From the NCBI GenBank assembly GCA_050117315.1, contig JASFMY010000043.1:1-44618 (forward strand): 44,618 nucleotides of DNA, given 5' to 3'. Shown one piece after another: positions 1 through 8,278 of this stretch (the first letter of the stretch is position 1; every line of letters starts with the position of its first letter). The notes beneath the pieces were generated by a model, which saw nothing but the letters and a program-made list of their open reading frames with translations, was not told where the DNA came from and did not search any database. The stretch comes from JANQIV01 sp050117315 (lineage in GTDB: Bacteria; Bacteroidota; Ignavibacteria; Ignavibacteriales; Melioribacteraceae). Made by a program: the position numbers and the translations under genes.

Positions 1-460
1 AAGCTTAGAAAAATGGCTTATACACTGAGAGCTTTGTGCCATAAGCAACATAGGTTTGAATTTTGCATCTGAGAACTTCAGCAATCCCTAATTATATTCA
101 ACTAATTTTCAGCTAAATCAAAAAACATTTAATCGACAGATTTGTGAGATTTAAAATACAACAATAATATTAATTGTTAAATAGGTGTGTCATTAATTTA
201 TTTAATAGACATGGGCTGCAAAAACTCCCGGATTTAATTTTGGCAGCATACAACAGTCCCGGCTTTTTATTTCTAACAACCGGTTTTGGGTAGAGTGAAA
301 AACAAAATTGAAGAAAGAGTCAAAGAGTGACTTGCTTGGGCGTTAACCATACTTAAAAGTCAAGGTCAAACCTGTGTCACTCTAAAGAACTGTACTTCTA
401 TAGATGGACTGCGTTTATAAAGACCACTTGAATCTAAAGATATAATTTTGGATGACAGAG

Positions 461-612
461 TACATACACAAGCCAAATTGGTTTTGGGATTTTGCCATAA
501 AGTCCTCTCCTTTTTAAGACCTGCCTGCCGTATGAGACTTTGGGAGGCGGGGAGGATTTAGGTGAGTTCTAAATAAAAACAAAATCACAAAAACAATTTG
601 CAACAAGTATAT
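461..612 (+). repeat. Long palindromic repeat, copy 1
   Basis: First of three copies in the window (others at 22819-22938 and 24561-24680). The arms read CCAAATTGGTTTTGGGATTT on the left and CAAAATCACAAAAACAATTTG on the right. They surround a core that starts TCCTCTCC and ends GGAGGATTTAGGTGAG. This copy has a longer, diverged central loop (CTGCCTGCCG region). Its outermost flanks (ACATACACAAG on the left, CAACAAGTATAT on the right) are swapped relative to the other two copies, while the core keeps the same orientation. Confidence 0.8.
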
Positions 613-876
613 AAAGCACATGAGATACTTAACAAAGTACACTAAAATCTCAAAATCACTAAACTGCTGCAGATGTTTCGCTACAATGCAGCGGGGAGAC
701 ACTTATAAATTTCTGCCGATAAAATTTAGCATTAACAGCGGAGCAGCGTTACATTAGTAAAAAATAACACCCGAAAAATTAAAAGCCTAGTGAAGGTGAA
801 ACAAAATTTGCCGGATATTATCTGATCTTACAATGAGCGGTTATTTCATCACTTCTATACCGCTCCGCCGTATTTA

Positions 877-907
877 TAAACCAACTTCCTTGGAGGAAGT
901 TGGTTTA
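877..907. repeat. Perfect 13-bp hairpin
   Basis: AAACCAACTTCCT and AGGAAGTTGGTTT form a perfect stem with a three-base loop, flanked by T-rich sequence (TTATTCTATAAA). It could work as a terminator, but no gene end lies nearby on either strand, so I treat it as an isolated hairpin repeat. Confidence 0.6.
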
Positions 908-1088
908 TTCTATAAATAGTTAGTAGATAATTAAATCAAAAATCCATACATAGGAGAGGGACGTAATATTTTTAAGCTGACGCTTTATGATACGCTCAGC
1001 GGAGAAAAGTTGGGTTTCTTGCGGGACTGAGTTTCTTGGGAGTACTAACAAAAACGTTAAAAATTATTCAAAAAATGCATCCGGCTCC

Positions 1089-1340
1089 AAATTTATCCCA
1101 TTTAGCTCTAAAATTATTCCATTTAACTCCGTAATCATCTCATTATGACACTGAATCGTCTCATTTAGATACCGAATTATTCCATTTAACTCCGCAATTA
1201 TTCCTTCCAGCCTGAAAATTATTTCATCCAGCCATAAATTTATTCCATCCAGCATCAAGTTTCTTCCATCCAATCATTTAATCATCCAATCCAACAACTT
1301 GATTCTTTCATCCAGCCCGAAAATTATTTCATCCAGCATC
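1089..1340. repeat. 21-bp tandem array A (12 units)
   Basis: Twelve consecutive 21-bp units stay in exact register from 1089 to 1340. The plus-strand consensus is roughly AAATTATTCCATYYAGCMYC plus one base. The units are imperfect, so the array is old or under constraint. On the minus strand every unit reads as a seven-residue block such as LDEIIFR, LNGIIRY or LNGIILE, with Leu at the first position and Ile at the fourth and fifth. One in-frame TGA near 1274 breaks the frame. A period of 21 bp is both seven codons and two turns of B-DNA. Confidence 0.85.
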
Positions 1341-1374
1341 AAGTTTATTAAGCAGTCGTATTTCATAATGTTTA

Positions 1375-1452
1375 ACAGCTCCGGCATTCAGAGTGTGTTG
1401 CAGAACTCAATTAGGTACTTCAATAGCCACGTACTCACCTTCGTGAATAGCA
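1375..1452 (+). repeat. REP-like element, AGCTCCGGCAT family, copy 1
   Basis: It begins ACAGCTCCGGCATTCAGAG and continues through GTGTGTTGCAGAACTC and AATAGCCACG. Two further copies lie at 23636-23700 (same strand) and 23841-23915 (inverted). The tail (AATAGCCACGT...ACGTG) is like the short hairpins recognised by REP-associated Y1 transposases. No such transposase is in the window. Confidence 0.65.
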
Positions 1453-1526
1453 ATTATTATTCATAACTATTAAAAAAGAAGAAACCATGTCATACATAAG
1501 AATATGGCTTCATTGGGCAACACGAA

Positions 1527-2327
1527 TTAATCTGTAATTACATTTGTAATTAGATCTTTATCAACCCTTTCAAAATAAATGTTATTTATCTGCAGTTGAA
1601 TCGGGGCATCATTCCATATTTCTACAGATGGGTATTCTTTGGGATTAAATTCGTTTGAATTGGAAATTTTGGATTTATCCGCCAGCACATAAAACGGCTT
1701 TCTGAAATACCTACATAAAATTGCGAGCTGCTTTGTTCCTATTTTATTTATTACATCACCGTTGGATAATATTTTATCTGCGCCTACAACCACTGCGCCG
1801 GATGCTTCAATATCTCTTGCAGACATTGCTTCTGTTGTAAGGCGTGTACTTATGTTTAAGTCGATAAGTTTTTTGCAGAATGTTCTCCCTTCCAAAACTG
1901 GGCGTGATTCGCACACAGTAATAACCATTTCTTTAATTTCTTTATTCAACATTTCAAAAATTCTAAGCAAGGTATTACTGTTGGAAAAAGTAAGAAACGT
2001 ATCAACATTTTTTACAAGCGGGAAAAACTTTCTGAAAATTTTCAAATAGACATTTTCAATATCCGATTCAAAATTATAAAAATATAATTTTAAATTAGTA
2101 TGATCCGGCTGATAGTAAAGATTATAAACTTCCTGCAGGTAATTCACAATTGTTTGAAAGGTGCTGAATTTTTCCTGGAGAAATAAAATAAACTCTTCTT
2201 TATTTTCCTGAAGCAGAAAGTTTTTTTTAAGGTAGTTATTCAATTTTAAGTTTATCTCAATACTGCCTGATATATTATCGGATAGTATTTTACTTAATTC
2301 ATCATCGGCCTTTATCTGCATAGTCAT
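1527..2327 (-). CDS. IF-2B (eIF-2B alpha/beta/delta)-like protein
   Basis: This 266-residue protein belongs to the initiation factor 2B / MTNA-like isomerase superfamily, whose bacterial members include methylthioribose-1-phosphate and ribose-1,5-bisphosphate isomerases. The C-terminal half holds the family signatures: CESRPVLEG near residue 140, then MSARDIEASGAVVVGADKI and NKIGTKQLAIL, ending in a YVLADKSK segment. The N-terminal ~130 residues are helical and less familiar. It is the last gene of a five-gene minus-strand set; its ATG overlaps the stop of the usp gene by four bases (ATGA), so translation is probably coupled. The substrate cannot be told from sequence. It lacks the full ~350-residue MtnA architecture, so a sugar-phosphate isomerase or regulatory role is an inference. 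Family confident, function not. Confidence 0.75.
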   Translation of the reverse strand: MTMQIKADDELSKILSDNISGSIEINLKLNNYLKKNFLLQENKEEFILFLQEKFSTFQTIVNYLQEVYNLYYQPDHTNLKLYFYNFESDIENVYLKIFRKFFPLVKNVDTFLTFSNSNTLLRIFEMLNKEIKEMVITVCESRPVLEGRTFCKKLIDLNISTRLTTEAMSARDIEASGAVVVGADKILSNGDVINKIGTKQLAILCRYFRKPFYVLADKSKISNSNEFNPKEYPSVEIWNDAPIQLQINNIYFERVDKDLITNVITD

Positions 2328-2791
2328 ACGTTGAATTTAAAACCTTTAATAGGCTCTCTTAACGAAAGTACCGGACAGGGCGCTTTTCTGACAACTTTCT
2401 CGGCGGTGCTGCCGAAAAGGAGATGTTCAACACCTGTATGCCCGTGCGTAGAAATAATAATTAAATCCGCATCGCACTCGCGTGCAAATTCGTTAATTTC
2501 CACAAAAGCCTTACCGGTTTTAATCACTACCTCCGAATCAAGTGCATCGGCAAGATACTCTTCAGCAAGCGAAGTTAACTCGTCCTTGGCTTTCTCGGTA
2601 ATATCCATATCAGGAGCGGGAATAGCAACCTGGCCGAGACTGAAATCTGCCGGATAAATTGCCGGTTCAACTACGTAGATTAAATAGACTTTAGCTTTAA
2701 AGTGTTCTGCAAAATCAGCAGCATAGCTAAGCGCGTTTTTGGAATAATCGGAAAAATCTACAGGAACTAATATTTTTTTAATCATTTGCAT
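2324..2791 (-). CDS. Universal stress protein, UspA family
   Basis: A single-domain 155-residue Usp. It opens with KKILVPVDFSDYSKNAL, the usual first strand and helix. It ends with STHGHTGVEHLLFGSTAEKV followed by APCPVLSLR, the glycine-rich ATP-binding loop of ATP-binding Usp proteins. All expected motifs are present and the length is normal. Its start overlaps the stop of the cyclic-nucleotide sensor gene, and its stop overlaps the next start by four bases. A second ATG two codons in (2785) is equally possible. Pairing with a cyclic-nucleotide sensor suggests a stress or energy signalling role for this operon, which is an inference. Confidence 0.92.
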   Translation of the reverse strand: MQMIKKILVPVDFSDYSKNALSYAADFAEHFKAKVYLIYVVEPAIYPADFSLGQVAIPAPDMDITEKAKDELTSLAEEYLADALDSEVVIKTGKAFVEINEFARECDADLIIISTHGHTGVEHLLFGSTAEKVVRKAPCPVLSLREPIKGFKFNV

Positions 2792-3338
2792 CTTCTATTT
2801 CCTGCATATTTTTTAGTGTTCTATTATACAAGGCAACATAATCTTCATTCAGTCTTCTGAGCCTTGTAGTTATTATTTGCGAAATTCCCCTTAAAATTTC
2901 AACACCTTGTTTAGGATATTTGTCAATAAACTCATCAAGGTCCGGACGGAAAACTACATACAGCTTAGAATTTTTTAATGCTACTGCAGAAGCTGATCTT
3001 ACTTCGTTATCGAGCAGAGCAAGCTCGCCAAAAAAATCACCTTCCTTAAGAATTGCAAATCTGTGTTCGTATCCGTGTTCTGTTTTGCTTGAGATTAATA
3101 TCTCGCCTTCCATAATAATGTAAAGTCCTATACCGGGATCGCCTTGATGGAACACATATTCATTGGCTTGATATTCTCTATGGTGCAAGGTTGTTAAAAA
3201 TAATTTTAAATGTTTCTTATCAAATTTTCTAAAGGCCGGAATTGTTTTTAAAATGTTTTGGATATCGCTTTTTTCCGTTGGCAATTTAAATAGGTTGTTC
3301 CAAAAGCTGTTTGGTATGAAATTTTTGTTTTCTTCCAT
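2778..3338 (-). CDS. Cyclic nucleotide-binding domain protein without HTH
   Basis: A 186-residue stand-alone cNMP-binding protein. The Crp-like beta-roll covers about residues 30-150. It includes FHQGDPGIGLYIIMEGEI and the phosphate-binding cassette FGELALLDNEVRSASAVA, with the expected Gly-Glu and Arg-Ser. A helix follows, ending near RRLNEDY. There is no DNA-binding domain, unlike Crp/Fnr regulators, so it probably works through a protein partner or as a sensor subunit. It lies 7 bases downstream of hisA and overlaps usp by 14 bases. Which nucleotide it binds cannot be told from sequence. Confidence 0.88.
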   Translation of the reverse strand: MEENKNFIPNSFWNNLFKLPTEKSDIQNILKTIPAFRKFDKKHLKLFLTTLHHREYQANEYVFHQGDPGIGLYIIMEGEILISSKTEHGYEHRFAILKEGDFFGELALLDNEVRSASAVALKNSKLYVVFRPDLDEFIDKYPKQGVEILRGISQIITTRLRRLNEDYVALYNRTLKNMQEIEDAND

Positions 3339-3345
3339 TTGAACC

Positions 3346-4098
3346 TCAATTGAAGATACCTGATTCGGCTACACGCCAGATTTTTTGACACGGGAATTTA
3401 TTTTCATATAAAGCTCTCCCTATAATTATGGAATCTATATCGTCGTTGGAAGAGTCTTTTACTTTTTCCAAATCTTTATAACCGCTTATTCCTCCGCTTA
3501 ATGTAACTCTTTTACCGGAAATATCCGCAACTAATTTACACAATTCAATATTAGGTCCCTGCAGCATTCCGTTTCTCTTTACGTCGGTTACAACGATTCT
3601 TTCAATACCGAAAGAACTTATTTTTTTTACATACTCTTTAACCGAAATGCCCGTCTTTATTTTTCTTCCTCCAACAACAACTTCATTGTCAATTACATCC
3701 ATTGCCGCCGAAATTCTTTTTGTTCCGTATTTATTTAAAAGAGTTTCAAACTCTTCCGGATTCTCATAACACATTGTTCCGATTACCAATCTAAAAACAC
3801 CAAGGTCAAAAATTTCTTCAGCTTCTTTTATTGTATGAATACCTCCGCCAAGTTCAACGGGTATTACAACAGAGTCACATATTTTTCTAATTATATCATA
3901 GTTTTTATGAGAATGAACATGTGATGAATCAAAATCTACTAAGTGAATTACTTTTGCGTTTTCCGCTCTCCAGATTAAAGCCATTTTTACAGGATCATCA
4001 CCATACTCTTTGCAGTGAAGTTCCGGAATACCTTGAACTACTCTAACCGTCTTTCCGTCTTTAATGTCAATTGACGGGATAACTAAAATTCCCGACAT
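3346..4098 (-). CDS. hisA: HisA-type ProFAR isomerase
   Basis: A 250-residue (beta/alpha)8 barrel of the HisA/HisF family, closest to HisA (phosphoribosylformimino-AICAR-phosphate isomerase, histidine biosynthesis step 4). Landmarks in order are IPSIDIKDGKTVRVVQG with the first catalytic Asp, HLVDFD, VELGGGI, AAMDVID with the second catalytic Asp, TDVKRNGMLQGPN, LSGGISG and IIGRALYE. The phosphate-binding glycine loops are in place. The gene abuts the acyl-CoA dehydrogenase stop directly. No other his gene is nearby, so this is either a scattered his gene or a HisA-like isomerase with another substrate. I favour hisA because the catalytic residues are intact. Confidence 0.82.
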   Translation of the reverse strand: MSGILVIPSIDIKDGKTVRVVQGIPELHCKEYGDDPVKMALIWRAENAKVIHLVDFDSSHVHSHKNYDIIRKICDSVVIPVELGGGIHTIKEAEEIFDLGVFRLVIGTMCYENPEEFETLLNKYGTKRISAAMDVIDNEVVVGGRKIKTGISVKEYVKKISSFGIERIVVTDVKRNGMLQGPNIELCKLVADISGKRVTLSGGISGYKDLEKVKDSSNDDIDSIIIGRALYENKFPCQKIWRVAESGIFN

Positions 4099-5244
4099 TT
4101 ATAAATTCCAGTCCCCTTTTTTCTTTAATACTTTTCTCGAGATAATCATTTTTTGAATTTCACTCGTACCTTCAAATATACGCAATATTCTAGCGTCCCT
4201 ATAAAATCTTTCAATCGGAAGTTCGCGTGAAAATCCCATTCCGCCGTGTATCTGCAATGCTTTATCAGCAACATCCGAAACACCTTCGCTGCAAAACAGC
4301 TTTACTATTGCAGCTTCCTCGGCTATATCTTTCCCCTGGTCGTATTTTTCCGCTGCACGGTAAAGCATGCTTTCCATTGCATAAATTGTAGTGTTCATTT
4401 CCGCAAGCATAAACTGTATTGCCTGAAATTTGGAGATTGTTTGCTTAAATTGTTTTCTTTGTATGGAATACTCGGTAGACAGTTTTAACATTTCTTTTGC
4501 TGCGCCGATACAGCATGCGCCAACACCCAATCTGCCGGTATCTAGAGTATGCATAGCATTAATGAAACCCCTGCCTTCTTCGCCGATCATATTTTCTTCC
4601 GGCACTTCAACATTATCAAAGGTGATTGTGTTGGTCACACTACCTTTGATTCCCAATTTTTTTTCGTTTGGTCCTATACCAACACCGGGAAAAGATTTTT
4701 CAACAACAAACCCGGTTATTCCTTTTTTCGTTCTGGCAAAAACGGAAAATACATCGGCAATTGCTCCGTTTGATATCCAGATTTTTTCTCCGTTTAAAAT
4801 CCACTTACCGTTTTTAAATTCTGCCGATGTTCTTAAATTAAAAGTATCGGAACCTGCTTCCGCTTCAGTTAAAGCGAATGCTGCAATTTTTTTACCTGAA
4901 CATAGGTCGGGCATGTACTTCATTTTTAATTCTTCCGAACCGCCTAAATAAATTGCATTAGTTCCTATTGATTGATGCGCACCAATGGTACATGCAGTAG
5001 AACCGCAAGCTTTGGTAACCTCTTCCTGGGCAATGCAGTAGCCTATTTCACCAAAACCGCCCCCGCCGTATTTTTCAGGGAAAGCAGTTCCCATTAATCC
5101 GGTCTCTCCTAATTTAGTTAACAATTCATCAGGTATTCCTTCTTGTTCATCAATTTGAGAAGCTATTGGTCTAATCTCTCCATCGGTAAAATGTCTTACC
5201 ATGTCCCTGAGCATATTTTGCTCGTCAGTAAATTCAATTTGCAT
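4099..5244 (-). CDS. Acyl-CoA dehydrogenase
   Basis: An FAD acyl-CoA dehydrogenase of about 381 residues, starting at the ATG giving MQIEFTDEQNMLRDMV, which is where the family begins. The frame extends further upstream to 5337, but that addition is hydrophobic and not family-like. Seen are the FAD/substrate motif FALTEAEAGSD, then WISNGAIAD, the C-terminal IQIHGGMGFSRELPIERFYRD, and FEGTSEIQ. The Glu of FEGT is where short- and medium-chain enzymes keep the catalytic base. It resembles butyryl-CoA-type enzymes; chain length is not resolvable. It heads the five-gene minus operon. A membrane Fe-S oxidoreductase of the ETF:menaquinone type is divergently encoded nearby, consistent with electron flow from acyl-CoA through ETF to quinone, though no etf genes are in the window. 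Confidence 0.92.
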   Translation of the reverse strand: MQIEFTDEQNMLRDMVRHFTDGEIRPIASQIDEQEGIPDELLTKLGETGLMGTAFPEKYGGGGFGEIGYCIAQEEVTKACGSTACTIGAHQSIGTNAIYLGGSEELKMKYMPDLCSGKKIAAFALTEAEAGSDTFNLRTSAEFKNGKWILNGEKIWISNGAIADVFSVFARTKKGITGFVVEKSFPGVGIGPNEKKLGIKGSVTNTITFDNVEVPEENMIGEEGRGFINAMHTLDTGRLGVGACCIGAAKEMLKLSTEYSIQRKQFKQTISKFQAIQFMLAEMNTTIYAMESMLYRAAEKYDQGKDIAEEAAIVKLFCSEGVSDVADKALQIHGGMGFSRELPIERFYRDARILRIFEGTSEIQKMIISRKVLKKKGDWNL

Positions 5245-5415
5245 AAGTCGGTATTCTCTATAATTGGAAATATGCAAAATAATGAATAAGGTTTTAAAAT
5301 AAAATTTCACAACCCACATATATTTTTTATTTAACAACCGGAATTATATTATGTGAAGTTAAAAATATAATCGAAATTCTTGACTTTTGAACGTGTAATA
5401 GCCATATTTGGAACC

Positions 5416-6249
5416 ATGGGCGAAAATACTGTCTTTGTTGCGAGCGATAACGAAAAAATTAATATCACATCATTTGGTAGAGAAAACTTCCAATCAAATA
5501 GATTTTTAATTTTTGTACACGGATTTAAGGGATTCAAAGATTGGGGTTTTAATCCTTACTTAGGTAGGTACTTTGCAGATCGCGGATATTATGTAGTGAC
5601 GTTTAATTTCTCGCATAACGGTGTGGGTGACGATTCATTGGAATTTGACGAACTTGATAAGTTTGCTAAGAATACTTTTTCGCGTGAAGTTAGAGAATTA
5701 AAAGAAATAATAGAAGCTCTTAAAAATAATTTTTTTGGCGAAGTTGATAATCCTTCTATCGGATTGATCGGACACAGCCGGGGAGGCGCTGTTGCTTTGA
5801 TTACGGCAAACCTGGTTGATGATATCAAAGCGGTTGTAACATGGGCATCTATTGCAAAACTTGACAGGTACTCTGAAAGGCAAAAAAAAGAGTGGAAGGA
5901 AAAAGGTTACTTTGAAGTATTAAACAACAGAACACAGCAATTAATGCGGTTGGACGTTGATTTGTTAAATGATATAGAAATGAATAAAAACGGTTCTTTG
6001 AATCTTGAAAAATCTGTTGCCGGTTTAAATAAATCATTGTTATTAATTCATGGAGACCAGGATTTGGCAGTGCCCTGTGAAGAAGCAAACCAGCTTTATG
6101 AATGGTCTGATAAGAGAAATACGGAATTGTTTATAATAAACAAAACAGGCCATACTTTTGATTGCAAACATCCTTTTGAAGGAAGTAATGAAAAGTTTGA
6201 GATGGTTTTACAAAAAACAAATCAATTTTTTAATAACTCCTTAATTTAA
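5416..6249 (+). CDS. Alpha/beta hydrolase
   Basis: A cytosolic alpha/beta hydrolase of about 277 residues. The oxyanion region is FVHGFKGFKDW. The nucleophile elbow is GHSRGG, the acid is probably the Asp in LLIHGDQDLAVP, and the histidine is in NKTGHTFD, giving a complete Ser-Asp-His triad. I start it at the ATG at 5416. The frame opens earlier at a TTG (5380), but that TTGACT, with CATATT 17 bases later, looks more like a promoter than coding sequence. It resembles dienelactone-hydrolase or acyl-peptidase-like family members; the substrate is unknown. It is divergent from the acyl-CoA dehydrogenase and 13 bases upstream of the Fe-S oxidoreductase gene. Confidence 0.85.
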   Translation: MGENTVFVASDNEKINITSFGRENFQSNRFLIFVHGFKGFKDWGFNPYLGRYFADRGYYVVTFNFSHNGVGDDSLEFDELDKFAKNTFSREVRELKEIIEALKNNFFGEVDNPSIGLIGHSRGGAVALITANLVDDIKAVVTWASIAKLDRYSERQKKEWKEKGYFEVLNNRTQQLMRLDVDLLNDIEMNKNGSLNLEKSVAGLNKSLLLIHGDQDLAVPCEEANQLYEWSDKRNTELFIINKTGHTFDCKHPFEGSNEKFEMVLQKTNQFFNNSLI

Positions 6250-6262
6250 TTTTACGGGTAAT

Positions 6263-8254
6263 ATGGAACTGAAAAATATTGTCTTCATAATTGTGTTTTT
6301 TCTTTCGTTCGGTTTTTTGGGGTATAGCATTAAAAGGTTAGTAAGTTATTTATCAATTGGAAAGGAAGACAACAGGTTTGACAACATCGGGAAGAGAATT
6401 AAAAATGTTTTGACTATTGCTTTCGGGCAATCAAAATTACTGCGTGATCCGGTTGCAGGTACATTACACTTTTTTATTTTCTGGGGATTTATGCTGTTCC
6501 TTTTTGTAGTGCTTGAAGGAATTATCCAGGGATTTTATTCACCTTTCTCACTTGAATTTCTTGGGCCTGTTTTTTCGTTGATTACGGTTGTTCAGGATAT
6601 ATTCGGAATTCTGGTAATTGGTTCGGTAATGTTTTCATTTTATAGAAGGCTTATTCAAAAAGTTGAAAGGCTTGACGTAGGCAAGGAAGGTCAACTGGAT
6701 GCTGCATTCATCTTAAGCCTTATTTTGATTGTAGTAATATCAATGTTCGGTCAGAACGCTTCCGGTATTGCAAAAAATTATTATACACTTGCCGAATACG
6801 AAATAAGGCCGATTTCTGCTGCATTAAGTTCCGTCTTTTCTCATTCCTCTTCCGCATTGTGGTATGAGATTTTTTGGTGGATACACATAGTAACAATTTT
6901 TGTTTTTATGAACTACCTCCCTTTTTCAAAACATTTGCATGTATTCAGTTCTATCCCGAATGTTTTCTTTACAAAAGTCGGAGATAAAAAATATGCACTA
7001 AAACCTTTGGACCTGGAAGATGAAGAGGCCGAGCAATTTGGTGCGGCAGACGTTGAACACTTGACATGGAAACAGATGCTGGACGGCTTTGCATGTACGG
7101 AATGCGGAAGGTGTACCGGTGCGTGTCCCGCGGCCAATACCGGTAAAAAATTATCTCCAAGAAAAATAATAGTTGATATACGTCACCGTACGGAAGAAAA
7201 AGCTCCCTTAGTTTTGGCTGGCGTAGAAGATGAAAATAAAATTTTAGAAAAAACTTTAGTAAATGATTACATTACGGCAGACGAATTATGGGCTTGTACA
7301 ACATGTATGGCTTGTGTGCAGGAATGCCCGGTTGCAATTGAACATGTTGACTCTATTGTTGAAATGAGACGGAATCTGGTTTTGATGGAATCAAATTTCC
7401 CGTCTGAACTAAACAACGTATTTAAAAATATTGAAACAAACTTTACACCCTGGGCTTTTAATCCGCAGGATAGAGCTAACTGGGCAGAAGGATTAGGTAT
7501 AAAAACTATGACGGAAGATTCAGACTGTGAATATCTTTTCTGGGTAGGCTGTGCGGGTTCGTTTGACGCCAGGTACCAGAAAGTATCTATTGCTTTTGCA
7601 AAGCTAATGCAGAAAGCCGGAATCGATTTTAGAATTTTGGGTGCTGAAGAAAAATGTAATGGAGATACTGCAAGAAGACTGGGCAATGAGTACTTAGCTC
7701 AAATGCTTATTCAAGAAAATGTAGAGACACTTAATAATTATAAGGTTAAGAAGATTGTTACCGGTTGTCCGCATTGTTATAATACCTTGAAGAACGAGTA
7801 TCCTCAATTTGGCGGCAACTTTGAAGTGGAGCATCACACCGAAATGATAAACAGACTGATAGAGGAAGGGTTAATTGAAATTAGCGACAAAGAAATAAAA
7901 GACAAAGTTACGTTTCATGATTCATGTTATTTGGGTAGATATAACGACATATATGATGAACCGAGAAAATCTCTGGAAAGTATTGGAGGACTCGAATTAG
8001 TTGAAATGGAAAGAAGTAAAGATAAAGGTTTTTGCTGCGGCGCCGGTGGCGGTAGAATGTTCATGGAAGAAACAGAAGGTACAAGGGTTAACAACAACCG
8101 GACGGAAGAAGTATTGGCTACAGGAGCTGATACTATTGCTTCTTCATGCCCGTTCTGTATGACTATGCTGACAGACGGCGTAAAAGAGTTTGAGAAAAAT
8201 GAAGAAGTTCAAATAAAAGATATTGCTGAAATTATTCTCGAAAATTCAAAATAA
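6263..8254 (+). CDS. Membrane HdrD/EMO-like Fe-S oxidoreductase
   Basis: A 663-residue fusion. The N-terminal ~230 residues hold several hydrophobic helices of the nitrate-reductase-gamma/DsrM cytochrome b type, with His residues in AGTLHFFIF and WWIHIV as possible heme ligands. Next come two 4Fe-4S motifs, CTECGRCTGACP at about residue 278 and CTTCMACVQECP at about 345. Two CCG domains follow: CAGSFDARY...CPHCYNTL and HDSCYLGRY...FCCGAGGGRMF...CPFCM. This order matches HdrD-like proteins proposed or shown to be ETF:menaquinone oxidoreductases (EMO) in anaerobes. By that analogy it would pass electrons from ETF, reduced by acyl-CoA dehydrogenases, into the quinone pool. The acyl-CoA dehydrogenase at 4099-5244 fits, but the role is inferred. 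Confidence 0.87.
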   Translation: MELKNIVFIIVFFLSFGFLGYSIKRLVSYLSIGKEDNRFDNIGKRIKNVLTIAFGQSKLLRDPVAGTLHFFIFWGFMLFLFVVLEGIIQGFYSPFSLEFLGPVFSLITVVQDIFGILVIGSVMFSFYRRLIQKVERLDVGKEGQLDAAFILSLILIVVISMFGQNASGIAKNYYTLAEYEIRPISAALSSVFSHSSSALWYEIFWWIHIVTIFVFMNYLPFSKHLHVFSSIPNVFFTKVGDKKYALKPLDLEDEEAEQFGAADVEHLTWKQMLDGFACTECGRCTGACPAANTGKKLSPRKIIVDIRHRTEEKAPLVLAGVEDENKILEKTLVNDYITADELWACTTCMACVQECPVAIEHVDSIVEMRRNLVLMESNFPSELNNVFKNIETNFTPWAFNPQDRANWAEGLGIKTMTEDSDCEYLFWVGCAGSFDARYQKVSIAFAKLMQKAGIDFRILGAEEKCNGDTARRLGNEYLAQMLIQENVETLNNYKVKKIVTGCPHCYNTLKNEYPQFGGNFEVEHHTEMINRLIEEGLIEISDKEIKDKVTFHDSCYLGRYNDIYDEPRKSLESIGGLELVEMERSKDKGFCCGAGGGRMFMEETEGTRVNNNRTEEVLATGADTIASSCPFCMTMLTDGVKEFEKNEEVQIKDIAEIILENSK

Positions 8255-8278
8255 TTTACAACCATTAATGGAGGAACT

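Larger units (their letters stand above)
1..1526. other. Gene-free repeat-rich region
   Basis: I see no credible gene here. The first 460 bases hold nothing I can name apart from short inverted motifs (AGAGTGAC near 326 and GTCACTCT near 377). After that come a palindromic repeat (461-612), a strong hairpin (877-907), a stretch near 973-1000 resembling the repeat end at 24091-24118, a 21-bp tandem array (1089-1340) and a REP-like unit (1375-1452). The short open frames present are by-products of the repeats. The mix is the same as in the 22.6-24.9 kb gap, which suggests both are sinks for repeats. Confidence 0.75.

Noticed and set aside
1..6. HindIII site at the first base as a cloning junction
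   Set aside because: The window starts with AAGCTT, but there is no vector-like sequence, and one restriction site is weak evidence.
514..702. A short minus-strand frame with a hydrophobic stretch
   Set aside because: It lies across palindromic repeat copy 1 and its hydrophobic run is an effect of the T-rich repeat arm.
1064..1273. A 69-codon minus-strand frame of heptad-like repeats
   Set aside because: It begins at a TTG just after an in-frame TGA, lacks a ribosome site, and is created by the 21-bp array; I report the array instead of a gene.
5245..5337. Extended N-terminus of the acyl-CoA dehydrogenase
   Set aside because: The extra 31 residues are hydrophobic and unrelated to the family; the ATG at 5244 gives the standard start.
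5380..5415. TTG start for the alpha/beta hydrolase
   Set aside because: The TTG is part of a TTGACT-N17-CATATT promoter-like arrangement and the added 12 residues have no family support.
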